Translations under genes and position numbers: made by a program
Part shown: piece after piece, positions 35,098-44,874 of the stretch
Numbering within the stretch: position 1 is the stretch's first letter
Layout of the letters: each line of letters begins with the position of its first letter
Source: CAUZJF01 sp965248605
GTDB lineage: Bacteria > Chloroflexota > Dehalococcoidia > Lucifugimonadales > CAUZJF01
Length of the DNA: 64,000 bases
Assembly (NCBI GenBank): GCA_965248605.1
Contig: CBDFJV010000007.1
Coordinates: 2,542,001 to 2,606,000, forward strand
Direction: 5' to 3'
The notes under the pieces: generated by a model
Told to the model about the DNA's origin: nothing
Database searches by the model: none
Seen by the model: only the letters and a program-made list of their open reading frames with translations

Positions 35098-35843
35098 ACG
35101 ACAACATGATACGCTACTCGATGAAGGCTCGAACCAGGGACCTTCCCGATGCCGCATCGGGACGCTCTAACCAGCTGAGCTACTAGCCCACGACAACATG
35201 ATACGCTATTCGATGAAGGCTCGAACCAGGGACCTTCCCGATGCCGCATCGGGACGCTCTAACCAGCTGAGCTACTAGCCCACGACAACATAATACGCTA
35301 TCCGTTGCGGACTCGAACCAGGGGCTTTCCCGATGCCGCATCGGGACGCTCTAACCAGCTGAGCTACTAGCCCACGACAACATAATACGCTATTCGATGA
35401 AGGCTCGAACCAGGGACCTCCCCGATGCCACATCGGGACGCTCTAACCAGCTGAGCTACTAGCCCACGACAACATAATACGCTATTCGATGAAGGCTCGA
35501 ACCAGGGGCCTTCCCGATGCCGCATCGGGACGCTCTAACCAGCTGAGCTACTAGCCCACGACAACATAATACGCTATCCGATGCGGACTCCGAACCAGGG
35601 GCCTTCCCGATGCCGCATCGGGACGCTCTAACCAGCTGAGCTACTAGCCCACGACAACATAATACGCTATCCGATGCGGACTCGAACCAGGGACCTTCCC
35701 GATGCCGCATCGGGACGCTCTAACCAGCTGAGCTACTAGCCCACGACAACATAATACGCTATCCGATGCGGACTCCGAACCAGGGGCCTTCCCGATGCCA
35801 CATCGGGACGCTCTAACCAGCTGAGCTACTAGCCCACGCCAAC
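35098..35843 (-). repeat. Eight tandem 92-93 bp tRNA-like units derived from the tRNA-Ile gene
   Basis: Reading with the tRNA, each unit has a -10-like box (TATTAT, about 8 bases before the RNA), the tRNA 5' strand GGGCTAGTAGCTCAGCTGG, D arm and GAGCG, then the palindrome TCCCGATGCGGCATCGGGA in place of the anticodon arm, then AGGTCCCTGGTTCGAG, and then it ends without the 3' halves of the T and acceptor stems. First bases of the units lie at 35189, 35281, 35373, 35465, 35557, 35650, 35742 and 35835. They cannot charge an amino acid as they stand. Apparent protein frames here are artefacts. Confidence 0.9.
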
Positions 35844-35873
35844 ATAGTACGCTATCATCGCAGCGTCGATCAA
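35844..35873 (-). promoter_or_regulatory. Outer promoter of the tRNA-like array
   Basis: On the minus strand TTGATC (complement of 35868-35873) and TACTAT (complement of 35844-35849) are spaced by 18 bases, and transcription would start about two bases before the first tRNA-like unit at 35835. All units and the intact tRNA-Ile could be one transcript. Confidence 0.6.
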
Positions 35874-36043
35874 TGGTCACGTGCCGCGTGAGCATCGCGG
35901 CGTTACACGTGGCGGGCGCAGGTGGTCTGGAAGCCTCACAGCGGAGGACTCGGCGGCCTGGCGGGAGCATGACCGCCTTCCGAGTACGTATCGCAACAGT
36001 CCGACACGTGGGGGTTGCCCGTGGCACCCACTGAAAGAATCTT

Positions 36044-37888
36044 ATGGGTCTAGATGCACTTACGCGGGCACCCGACGGCACTCTCGAGATTCCTGAGACC
36101 GAAGAAGATTGGCTCGGCTGGGTGAGCCCCACATCCACTCGAAGCTACACGCTGAACGACCCGTTGCTCGACTGGCTAAGCCAGTACGGTGAAGGCTACG
36201 GCTACAAGCGCGACGACGAATTGGAAGGCTACGATCCCCGGACGGACTTCCGCAAGTTTATCATGCAAAAAGGCGTGGACTTCGAAAACGCAGTGGTTAG
36301 ACATCTAGAGACCCTAACCCAAGTTCACACAGTGCCTACGCGGCCAGAGCGCAGCCGTGACCTGATAGCGGCGCAGGAGACCTTCGCCGCTATGCAGCGG
36401 GGTCAACCGGTCATTTGCCAGGCTGTCCTTCGCGACGCGGTCGGTCGAAATTACGGGGCGGCAGACCTCCTCGTCCGAAGCGACGAGCTTCACCGGCTCT
36501 TTCCAAGTACGATCAGCTTGGAGGATGCGAGCGTCCCGGCGCAAGACCTTGGCGACAATCCGTGGCACTACCGTGTTGTCGATGTCAAGTTCACAACGCT
36601 TCACTTCCTGGCCGGGGGCAGCTTACAGGAGACGCACGGCTCGACCTGGGCATATATGGTCCAGGTCTACCTCTACAATCGGATACTCGGTCGACTTCAG
36701 GGATATCTTCCACCGGCGTCCTATCTTCTCGGCCGGGGCTGGCAACAAAAGGTAAGCGGGCAGACGGATCGAGGGACAAATTGCCTGGACCGCCTGGGCA
36801 TCGTGCCTCAAGACTACGTCTCTCGAACGAAGGGCTTGCTGGCAAACGCCGTCGACGCCGGCTGTGCCTGGGTTCGCCGTGTCCGGACCGAAGGGGCGGC
36901 CTGGAATGTCCTGCCGGTGCCTTCTCTACCAGAGCTGATGCCGAACATGGGTAGCACATCCGATCAACCCTGGCACTATGCGAAGCAGAGAATAGGCGTG
37001 GAGCTTCAAGACCTGACGATGCTGTGGCAGGTGGCCCTAAAGGGTCGGGCCATAGCGATGGAAGAGGGCGTACGGCGTTGGTCCGATCCTGAGTGCACGG
37101 CCTCGGTGGTGGGAGTAAATGGGCCAAAGCAAGCTAGCACTCTCGATGCCATCTTGGAAGTCAACCGGGACATCAACGGGCCATCGGTACGCCCCGCCGT
37201 AGTGCATGCTGCGGAATCGGAGTGGCGGGCCACTCCGATTCTCGAGTTCTACGTCGATTTCGAGACAGTGAGCGACTTGGATGACGACTTTACTCGCATT
37301 CCGGAAAAAGGCGGCCAGCCGCTGATATTTATGATCGGGTGCGGACACATTGAAGACGGCGAGTGGCAGTGGGCCTGTTTCACCGCAGATTCGCTCAAGG
37401 AGACGTCTGAGGCGGAGATTATCGACGACTGGTTCGCCCACATGGCCACGGTAAAGCAGCGTATGGATTCCGATGGCGACGATCCGAACGTCTTCCACTG
37501 GTCCCACGCCGAACTCTCGACCTTGGAGACCGCGTTCACGTCGGCGAAAAGGCGCCATCCCGAGAAGGACTGGGGCAACCCGAGATGGTTCGACTTTCTT
37601 GTGCGAGTAATGAGAGAGGAGCCGGTGGTCGTCCGCGGCGCGATGAGCTTCGGTCTAAAGGCCGTGGCGAAGGCAATGCACGCCCTCAGCTGCATAGAAA
37701 CCGACTGGGAGGCCGGCCCTACTGATGGCCTTGGCGCGATGGTCGGTGCGTGGTCGTGCGCGGTGGAGGCGGAAGAGCGAGGATGCACACTGGCCGAGAC
37801 CACGCTCATGCAGGATATCGCCGTCTACAATGAAGTCGACTGCAAGGTAATCATGGAGATCGTCAATTATCTCCGTAAGAATCGGTAG
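36044..37888 (+). CDS. RecB-like nuclease fused to DEDD exonuclease (TM0106-like), paralog 2
   Basis: A 614-residue paralog of the protein at 31301, alike along its whole length but clearly diverged. The N-terminal nuclease motifs are NYGAADLLVRS (about 138), VVDVKFT (about 178) and VQVYLYN (about 205). The DEDD domain has YVDFETVSDLDDDF (about 402), NVFHWSHAEL (about 485) and YNEVDCKVIMEIV (about 595). It ends 13 bases before the DUF4268 gene, so both are likely one operon. The duplication may let the cell handle two substrates; function not proven. Confidence 0.82.
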   Translation: MGLDALTRAPDGTLEIPETEEDWLGWVSPTSTRSYTLNDPLLDWLSQYGEGYGYKRDDELEGYDPRTDFRKFIMQKGVDFENAVVRHLETLTQVHTVPTRPERSRDLIAAQETFAAMQRGQPVICQAVLRDAVGRNYGAADLLVRSDELHRLFPSTISLEDASVPAQDLGDNPWHYRVVDVKFTTLHFLAGGSLQETHGSTWAYMVQVYLYNRILGRLQGYLPPASYLLGRGWQQKVSGQTDRGTNCLDRLGIVPQDYVSRTKGLLANAVDAGCAWVRRVRTEGAAWNVLPVPSLPELMPNMGSTSDQPWHYAKQRIGVELQDLTMLWQVALKGRAIAMEEGVRRWSDPECTASVVGVNGPKQASTLDAILEVNRDINGPSVRPAVVHAAESEWRATPILEFYVDFETVSDLDDDFTRIPEKGGQPLIFMIGCGHIEDGEWQWACFTADSLKETSEAEIIDDWFAHMATVKQRMDSDGDDPNVFHWSHAELSTLETAFTSAKRRHPEKDWGNPRWFDFLVRVMREEPVVVRGAMSFGLKAVAKAMHALSCIETDWEAGPTDGLGAMVGAWSCAVEAEERGCTLAETTLMQDIAVYNEVDCKVIMEIVNYLRKNR

Positions 37889-37901
37889 GTGACAGCTGAC
37901 T

Positions 37902-38867
37902 ATGAACTCAGGAACTGATGATGCCGCCCTCGGCCGGATTATTGAGATGGATGAGCGGGCTATAAGGCAGCTTTGGCCCAATGAGGAGAGGGACCTTTCC
38001 CCTTGGGTCAGAGAGAATATCGACCTCCTGAACAAAGCCCTTGGGTTGCAGATAGATATCGAGGAGGCCGAAACGCCGGTCGGAGATTTCCGGCTGGATT
38101 TGGCCGGGAGGGAAACGACTACTCAACGGCCTGTGGTCATTGAGAATCAATATGGCAGCTCTGATCACGATCACTTGGGGAAGCTTATTACCTATGCAGC
38201 GGGCCGAGAGGCAGGAATACTTGTCTGGTTGGCCAGCGACTTTCGGGACGCCCATCGGACCGCTCTTCAGTGGCTCAACGATGTGACCGGACCAGATATG
38301 GCCTTCTTTGGGGTCAGACTCGCAGTCTTCAAGATCGACGACTCGAGACCTGCGCCACTTTATACGGTGGTGGTTTCGCCACCCCAATCAAAACTTCCCG
38401 TTCCTCAGCAGCCAAGTGAAAGGGGTGCGAGATACCGGGACTTTTGGTCAAGGTTTATTGACCACCTGCGAACCGAACACGCTGGACTGACCAGAGCCAA
38501 GTCCCCTCAAACCGACTCATGGTTTTTAACTGGAGCGGGCGTGAGCGGATTTTCAGTCGGCGCCGCGTTCACCGGTGGCGGACATTTTCGCGTCGAGCTG
38601 TATATTGACACTGGGAATAAGGGACAGAATAAGAGAGCCTTCTCAGAGCTTAAAGAATCTGAACTCTCGATCGAAGAAGGTGTTGGGGAGCCGCTGGATT
38701 GGGCCGAACTTGCCGATAAGCGGGCCAGCCGGATTTCGCTTCTCCACAACGGCACAATCGACGACACGCCCGAACAACTACAAGAGTACATTGTTTGGGG
38801 AGCGGAGGGCATGGCCAAGTTTCGCCAGGTATTCAGCCCGCTGCTGAAGCGCTTAACGCTGGCCTAG
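37902..38867 (+). CDS. DUF4268-type protein with N-terminal nuclease-like domain
   Basis: A 321-residue protein. Residues 25-110 resemble a PD-(D/E)xK fold: VGDFRLDLAGRE with the Asp, then PVVIENQYGSSDHDHLGKLI where the usual ExK is E-N-Q, the form seen in DUF4268 proteins. The C-terminal 190 residues contain YRDFWSRFIDHLRTEHAG and FRVELYID, typical of DUF4268. Such proteins lie in defence islands and may recognise DNA rather than cut it. It follows the second nuclease fusion closely and may work with it. Confidence 0.8.
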   Translation: MNSGTDDAALGRIIEMDERAIRQLWPNEERDLSPWVRENIDLLNKALGLQIDIEEAETPVGDFRLDLAGRETTTQRPVVIENQYGSSDHDHLGKLITYAAGREAGILVWLASDFRDAHRTALQWLNDVTGPDMAFFGVRLAVFKIDDSRPAPLYTVVVSPPQSKLPVPQQPSERGARYRDFWSRFIDHLRTEHAGLTRAKSPQTDSWFLTGAGVSGFSVGAAFTGGGHFRVELYIDTGNKGQNKRAFSELKESELSIEEGVGEPLDWAELADKRASRISLLHNGTIDDTPEQLQEYIVWGAEGMAKFRQVFSPLLKRLTLA

Positions 38868-38953
38868 CTGCCAGGTCGGGGCGCCTGAGAAACGCCAACC
38901 TAGACATGAGGCGGGGAGCAGAGGAGAAGCGTAAGTTCGCCCTCCACCAGCCT

Positions 38954-41900
38954 CTAGCCCTGTCGCAGGTGATAAATCTTGACATGCTCATTGGCGTAGA
39001 CTTGGTCGAGCTCGCCGCCGAGTCCATCGACGAACTTCGCTAGACCTTCTTTCTGGTAGTAAAGGTGCTCCAACTCGCCCACGTACACATATTCGACGCT
39101 GTACTGGCGAATAAGAGATAGGGCCTCGCTGGCGTCAGCCGTGTTGTAGATGCGGTGTACATCGGCGGCCCGGCGGCCCACTTCGTCGCGGTAGCCCCAC
39201 CTCTGCTGCTCCTGGTGCCACTGCCAGCCGACCACAGTAGGCAGGCCGCTGTATATCGAGATCCGACCTCCCCAGCGGTAGATGGGCGTGACCCCTTCAA
39301 GGACCACCGGTGACCCCTGCAGGTTCTCCTGCAGCCACCGGATCCCATCGCGGTCCGACGACAGGTGAATCTCGCCGCCCTTGTCGTGATACACCTGGTC
39401 ATCCATATACGCGAGGCCGTCTAGAGTCCGAGACAGAGCGCGTCCGTCATAGCGGTCACGCAGCCGGTCCTGGGTGCCGAGCACCGGGTATATCGACGCG
39501 CTGACGACCAGGGCGGTCAGCAGTCCCACCCACGCTTTCCTGGCCCACGGCGGCACCGCGGCTGGTCTCCAGAGCCCGGCGAGGAGCCGCCAGAGCAGAT
39601 AGGCGGAAGCGAGGGACAACATGACCCAGACCTGCAGGTAGACCTTGAATACCGTGTTCATACGGTCGATGTCGCCTTCGACGCGGAAGATGTCTAGCCC
39701 GATAGCCAGCGCCAGGGCGACCCCAACGAGAACTAGAACGTACGCCATGGGAGGCGTTTCCGGGCCTGATCCCGCCAGGAGCCGGACCGCGACCACCAGG
39801 ACCATCGCCTCCAATATCACCAGGAACGGAATTGTGCTGCCGGTCCAACCTGAAATGAAGATCGAGGAGGCACAAAGCGCCACGAGTGCAACCGCCGCTA
39901 TCAGCCCGATACGTACGAGGCTTGTCCGCTGCGTGTCCTCGGAGGCCATGGGCTCACCGACGGCCGACCGGGGACGGGCCAGCCTGATTGCGCTCCCGCG
40001 CACGGCGCGCCACACAGGGACCCAGGCGTCCCTGGACTCGACGACCAGGAAAGACCCGATGACGAAGACGAATAGCCCGCTGATCGCCAGGAACTGCCAC
40101 AGCACCGTTTGGTTTGTGGTCGACTCCACGCTATTGAAAAACGCCTCGTAGTTCATGTGGAACGGTAGAAACGCGAGATACCCTACGAGAAAGACGACCA
40201 AGACCTTCGTCGCGGTCTCCGTCAAGGTCAATAGGCCCAGCCCTCCGCGTCGAATATATGCGGCCAGAAAGACGACGGCCGCCGAGACAACCATGTACGT
40301 GGGGTAGTCCCAGGTGTTGATGGTCCGCAGGGCGCCGACCACCACGCCGAGCGCCGCCAACCGAATGAGTTCGTCCGCACCCCATGCACCACGTTCCGCT
40401 TCGTTGGCCCCGAGCCGCCTCGCAGCACCCATGACGACCGCCAGCGCCACGCCCAAGGCCAGCACCGTGAACGGGAGGGCCATCATGTGGGCATGGAGAT
40501 CGGCGAACAGAAAGCTGAAGAACGGGAACTCTGTAATCTCGATGCCAGGCGGGTCGGGAGGCATCATACGGCTACTGCGCCAGAAGTCGAACTCGCCGAA
40601 GGGCATGTTGAGCATCCAGACGCGCCAGATGCCGTGGCCCACCTGAATCGCCCCGTCGAGGTTGCCGAGCACCGCCACGAACGTCGCCCCGAATAAGCCG
40701 GCCAACAATGGCGACAGACGTGAGCGGTCACCGTGGACGACGTCCGCCTCACCACCAGTCACACGAGACTTCCTTCGCCGCGACAGTGTCCCCTCGGCCA
40801 GGTTGTAGACCAGGGAGAACGCCCCTCCGACAGTCAGCGCGAAGAAGAGGGGCACGGCCAGGTTGTACGCGATCGTCGGGTCGATTCCGGTGGCCCTGAT
40901 CAGCGTGGCAACCATGAACTGCCCGTAGTAGTAATAGTTAATGAAGCCGCCGCTGAACCACGGATCGTACGGGGGCATGTAGCTCGACCGTAAGACGGCG
41001 TTGAGGTACGCCAGGTCCATAGGTTTTTCGCCGCCCCGGAAGGGGTGCCACAGGTCCGGATTCGCCATGCGCAGCAACACGAACGCCAGGAACGCGATCA
41101 GGAAGATGGCTTCGCCTATGAGAAGGACGCTCCAGCGCCGTCTTACGAACTCGATCATCTGCTCACGGTTCCTCGCCAACACCGCCACAGAAACCGCCGC
41201 GACCACCGCAACGGCCACCGCGATCGACGCGCGAGAGAAGGCCATCCAGTGGGTGCTTGCCATGAGCCAGACGAGCAAGGACACGGATAGCAGACCCAGC
41301 GCTTTCGAGAACAGGAAGCCTCTGTCGGGCAAAGGCCTGAAGACAACGAAGGCGAGCGGCGCGACTATCAGCGCCAGGCTTTCGACGACGAGTAGCCACG
41401 CGATCACCGGCAACCTGCTCGCCCAGCTGTCCGGGCGAACGATGTCGGTCCAGGTGCCGCCGCTTCGTTGGGCCTGGGCGTCCGCGGGTGACATGAGAAG
41501 ACCGAGGTCTTTGTGTACGCCGACCACGACGCGAGCGTCCGGCGGCACGGCAGGCTCGTCGGGACCCTGTCCTTCGATAGCGCTCCGTATCGTCGCGGCG
41601 TCCAGGCGGTCTGTGTTCCTGAATACCATCCCCGTCGGGTGGTCGTAGACCGAGAAGCTTTCGTCAGCGAAGCCCAGGTTGAGAACCAGCCCGCCCGCTC
41701 CGTGCTGGTCCAGTCCCTGAGGCACCGGAAGCTCGGGCCTGCCGAATGTGTCGTGTACAAGGCTGACGCCGAGAAGCTTCGGATAGGCCGTCTCGACGTT
41801 CGCCAGCTCGTAGCCCAGACCGCCGGAGAACAGGAGCCGGTAGTACTCGCGGCTCTGAGGGTAGCGTTCGGGCAGGCGCGGGATTGTGCCGTACAGCCGG

Positions 41901-43543
41901 TTGCTATAGAAGACGACGTAGTCGGCCTCGGCTAAGTCCCGCGAAAGGCTGTCGACTTTTTGCGGTCCGTCATTCTCGTAGAGAGGCAGCTCGCGAAACT
42001 CGTAGCCGTGGAGGTTGGGGATTCCTTCCTCCCAATGCTCCCTCAGGATGATGGCATGCGGGTCCGCATTCGCGTTGATCCATTCGGCGGTCCGCACCGC
42101 GGTATGCGGCTGCGAGAAGACCGCCATATAAGACAGGGCATAGAAGCCGGTCACGCCCACCAGCGCCGCCAGACCCCCCATGAGCCACGGCTTGAGCGTG
42201 GGCGTCCGGTCGGACGCCCAGCCCCAGAAAGCGAACAGCATTTGTGCCGTGAACAATACGAGCACAGGGGTTACAGGTATCAGGTACCGCAGGAATTTGA
42301 CCTCGAGTGAGCCCGTGACAAGCAGGTAGGGGACCACCCAGGACAACAGAATGACGTTTACGCGAGAGTCTGCCGAGCGCACCGGCACGGTGGCCAGGAG
42401 CGCCGCGAACGCGATAGCGGAGGCGAGCAGTATAGCCGGCACACTGTTCGAGACGAGCAGCAATCCAATAGGCACTCCCCAGCCAAACGCCAGGTACATC
42501 AAGCCGAGCTGCAACCGCAGCCCCCGCAGCGCCGCGTACGCAAGGGAGACCCACGCGACGATTCCGAGCGGCCAGCCCAGGCCCCACGCCGCGAGCTGCC
42601 GGGCCTGGTAGAAATATGGGGTCGTGTCGATGTACTGCCGCGTGTACGGATAGTCTCTGATTCGCCGCACCATCTCAGACTGCTCGGTAAAGTCAGCGAA
42701 GAAGCGTGACCAGTCCAGCAGCGCGTACGGCTCGGCCACGACGAATGCGACGGCCGAAACCACCGCGCCAACCACGACCCCACGGATAGCTCGACGAAGC
42801 CTCTCGGCCGACGCCACGTCCGACGCGTTACCGGCCATCCAGTAGAGCAAGTGGGCCGTGGCGAAAGGGATGATTATCGGCGCAAGGCTTACCTTCGTCG
42901 CTAGGCCGAGGCCGATACACACGCCGGCCAAAACGGAGTAGGTCGTTTTTCCGGTGCTAGCCACCCTGTACAAGAAGAAGAGCGTCGCGATCGCGAACAG
43001 CGCAATCATGGTGTCCACGGCGTAGAAGTGGCTGAGCTGGATGTGGAGCACCGCCAGCGCCAGCAACGTGGCGGCAAGCAAGCCCTCTCTGCGCCCGTAG
43101 ATACGGCTCCCCAGAACGTATACGAGAACCAGCGTGCCGAGGTCGGCAAGCGCCGAGAGTACGCGACCGGCGACCCGCAGGTCGTGGAGCTCAGCGCCGG
43201 GCCAGGCGTTATATGCGAGCTGGACGCCCTTAAGTAGGTATAGAGCCAGGCTACCGTATGGGAACCACCGAGGGTTCAACGGACTCTCGTCCGCGTTCAG
43301 CAGATCGCCGAGGCTGCCCAGTGAAGGAGGCGAGAGCTCCCCTACCCTCATCAGGATGGCCCGCTCGTCGGGGTGAGGCGTCCAGTCGTATCCGTCGTCC
43401 CAGTTGAGTCCGTAGAAACGCAGCCCCACCGCGACCGCGAAAACGACCGCGAGAGCCACGCCGAAAAGCGCCCTCCTGTCGCTGAGGGCGGCAAGCATCC
43501 TAGCTGCGTTTAGGGTCGACAGCCGAGGCTGCGGCACTTCCAT
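38954..43543 (-). CDS. YYY-family (DUF2298) membrane protein with N-terminal GT-C glycosyltransferase half
   Basis: About 1530 residues with over 20 membrane segments. The N-terminal half has the PMT/ArnT-like pattern DWTPHPDERAILMR after the first helix, as in GT-C mannosyl- or arabinosyltransferases that use lipid-linked sugars. The C-terminal half has DLAYLNAVLRSSYMPPYDPW and FINYYYYGQFM, the motif of the Chlor_Arch_YYY family found in Chloroflexi and methanogens. I chose the ATG at 43543 (MEVPQPRLST) because frames further upstream run into a palindromic repeat. It probably attaches sugars to a cell-surface polymer or protein, an inference from the fold. Confidence 0.85.
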   Translation of the reverse strand: MEVPQPRLSTLNAARMLAALSDRRALFGVALAVVFAVAVGLRFYGLNWDDGYDWTPHPDERAILMRVGELSPPSLGSLGDLLNADESPLNPRWFPYGSLALYLLKGVQLAYNAWPGAELHDLRVAGRVLSALADLGTLVLVYVLGSRIYGRREGLLAATLLALAVLHIQLSHFYAVDTMIALFAIATLFFLYRVASTGKTTYSVLAGVCIGLGLATKVSLAPIIIPFATAHLLYWMAGNASDVASAERLRRAIRGVVVGAVVSAVAFVVAEPYALLDWSRFFADFTEQSEMVRRIRDYPYTRQYIDTTPYFYQARQLAAWGLGWPLGIVAWVSLAYAALRGLRLQLGLMYLAFGWGVPIGLLLVSNSVPAILLASAIAFAALLATVPVRSADSRVNVILLSWVVPYLLVTGSLEVKFLRYLIPVTPVLVLFTAQMLFAFWGWASDRTPTLKPWLMGGLAALVGVTGFYALSYMAVFSQPHTAVRTAEWINANADPHAIILREHWEEGIPNLHGYEFRELPLYENDGPQKVDSLSRDLAEADYVVFYSNRLYGTIPRLPERYPQSREYYRLLFSGGLGYELANVETAYPKLLGVSLVHDTFGRPELPVPQGLDQHGAGGLVLNLGFADESFSVYDHPTGMVFRNTDRLDAATIRSAIEGQGPDEPAVPPDARVVVGVHKDLGLLMSPADAQAQRSGGTWTDIVRPDSWASRLPVIAWLLVVESLALIVAPLAFVVFRPLPDRGFLFSKALGLLSVSLLVWLMASTHWMAFSRASIAVAVAVVAAVSVAVLARNREQMIEFVRRRWSVLLIGEAIFLIAFLAFVLLRMANPDLWHPFRGGEKPMDLAYLNAVLRSSYMPPYDPWFSGGFINYYYYGQFMVATLIRATGIDPTIAYNLAVPLFFALTVGGAFSLVYNLAEGTLSRRRKSRVTGGEADVVHGDRSRLSPLLAGLFGATFVAVLGNLDGAIQVGHGIWRVWMLNMPFGEFDFWRSSRMMPPDPPGIEITEFPFFSFLFADLHAHMMALPFTVLALGVALAVVMGAARRLGANEAERGAWGADELIRLAALGVVVGALRTINTWDYPTYMVVSAAVVFLAAYIRRGGLGLLTLTETATKVLVVFLVGYLAFLPFHMNYEAFFNSVESTTNQTVLWQFLAISGLFVFVIGSFLVVESRDAWVPVWRAVRGSAIRLARPRSAVGEPMASEDTQRTSLVRIGLIAAVALVALCASSIFISGWTGSTIPFLVILEAMVLVVAVRLLAGSGPETPPMAYVLVLVGVALALAIGLDIFRVEGDIDRMNTVFKVYLQVWVMLSLASAYLLWRLLAGLWRPAAVPPWARKAWVGLLTALVVSASIYPVLGTQDRLRDRYDGRALSRTLDGLAYMDDQVYHDKGGEIHLSSDRDGIRWLQENLQGSPVVLEGVTPIYRWGGRISIYSGLPTVVGWQWHQEQQRWGYRDEVGRRAADVHRIYNTADASEALSLIRQYSVEYVYVGELEHLYYQKEGLAKFVDGLGGELDQVYANEHVKIYHLRQG

Positions 43544-43660
43544 ATGCAGACCATTGTAGCTGTGGACCGGAACGACCAGCAATCGTGGCGAGGGTGTGAT
43601 GAACGCCAGGAATGGGGTAGCGCTTGCCGGAACGACCGCCTTGGTCCGGGCTGATGGACT

Positions 43661-43701
43661 GCGTAGGGGCGTCCCGATGCCGCATCGGGACGCCCCTACG
43701 C
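43661..43701. repeat. GTAGGGGC-type palindromic repeat 2 (perfect, 41 bp)
   Basis: Arms GCGTAGGGGCGTCCCGATGC and its exact reverse complement flank one C. The core TCCCGATGC-C-GCATCGGGA is the same 19 bases that replace the anticodon arm in the tRNA-like units. It is a repetitive extragenic palindrome upstream of the YYY-family gene. Confidence 0.85.
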
Positions 43702-44245
43702 CGCTACGGAGCAAGGGGCCGCGTTTTGGAGCCCCGGGAACCAAGGACTCTCATCATCTCGCGCTGAGCGACGGTGTCGGACCGGCAGCAGGCTTAGATA
43801 TTCAGGCCTGTCACGATCCGAGTGTTTTCGCTTGGTGAGATTGCACCGAGACGCAATCCTGGTCTAGGGCTACCTCTAAATGCCTGATTAGTGGTTCAGG
43901 TGAGTATCGCGGCATCACAATAACATCGTTTCACTCGGACGGAGCCGCTCGCCGCACTTTGGGAAGTCTATTCAAATGAAGAATCTAGTCAGCCGCCGCT
44001 TTCGTAACGATCCAGTCGCCGTTCCGACATTGGGAACGCGTCCCGTAACGACGCCCGTAACGAAGTGGTTGCGGCGGGTCTCTATCATAACGGCGCTCGT
44101 CACGATCCCAAATCAAGTGACACTGGGCAAGGGAGGTGAGTGCTACCAGCTATACCAATGGGATCCCCTCTAACGGGGACGGGGACGGTTAACTGTATGA
44201 ACAACGTAGAAGCGCACGCAACCTGATTAACACTGGAGGTAAACA
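43702..44245. other. 544-base intergenic stretch, no gene recognised
   Basis: No known family in any frame. A 65-codon plus-strand frame at 43976 has no family resemblance. The last bases contain GGAGG six bases before the ATG at 44246, the ribosome site of the next gene. Confidence 0.5.
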
Positions 44246-44684
44246 ATGACGATGAGAGGAATCGCCCTACGCTTGATATTGGCGACTGGCATTGCCGTCT
44301 TGTTAGCAAGCACCGTATCGGCGTTCAGCCCAAGGCAGCCTGCGGAGGCCGCTATACATGAGATCGTTGCGTCCCCACTGTTCCTTCGATCACAGAGGGA
44401 ACCTGGATCCGCCGGGGCAAGTCCGATTCGGAGAAAAGTCATTCTTGAGGGCGTTGTTCGCTACTGGGGTCTACACAGACGTCATCTTCGGCGAAGACCC
44501 GGATGGGAATCCCGGCCCGTTCGTGACCATTGTAGGTGACTTCGAAAAGCCGGCTTCGAAGTTCTCTTGGGACGGGGTTACGTACTTCTCGTTCTTCGAG
44601 CCGGAGCTTGGTGTGACAGTCTTCGTTCCTGCGATTGAGGGAAACCACCCCAGCCTAGCGAAGTGCCATAACTTGCAGCCTTAG
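44246..44684 (+). pseudogene. Secreted small protein with one frameshift
   Basis: From the ATG at 44246 there is a signal peptide (LRLILATGIAVLLASTVSAF) and AAIHEIVAS. Then the frame changes, near 44378, and the rest reads SFDHRGNLDPPGQVRFGEKS, FLRALFATGVYTDVIFGEDP through FVTIVGDFEKPASKF to a stop at 44684. Joined, it is about 146 residues, like small exported proteins common in this phylum. One indel only; a sequencing error is possible. It has a good ribosome site, GGAGG. Confidence 0.65.
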
Positions 44685-44734
44685 CGTCCCTCTCGCCCAT
44701 GCCAGTGGGCCAGAACGAGAACCACGACACAGTC

Positions 44735-44765
44735 GGGGCTGCGTTGCACAAAGCGACGCAGCCCC
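44735..44765. terminator. Hairpin after the secreted-protein gene
   Basis: GGGGCTGCGT (44735-44744) and ACGCAGCCCC (44756-44765) form a perfect ten-base stem with an 11-base loop. No T run follows on either strand, so termination is likely but not certain. Confidence 0.45.
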
Positions 44766-44874
44766 GTTCCGGCGCGTCCCGGTCAGCGAGTGAATCAGTG
44801 AAGTTGAGGCTCCGGATCAGCGCCGATTTCAAACTAGCTGCGAATGTTAGTGGGACCGATAGGAAGGCTAGCGC

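Noticed and set aside
35100..35840. CRISPR array suggested by regular 92-base periodicity
   Set aside because: The units are alike along their whole length and show clear tRNA parts; there are no unique spacers and no cas genes.
35459..36138. Protein frames with repeats such as LVAQLVRASRCGIGKAPG
   Set aside because: These are translations of the tRNA-like units, a well-known artefact of tRNA sequence.
43544..43744. A 67-codon extension of the YYY-family protein
   Set aside because: It reads through the 41-base palindrome at 43661, so it is not coding.
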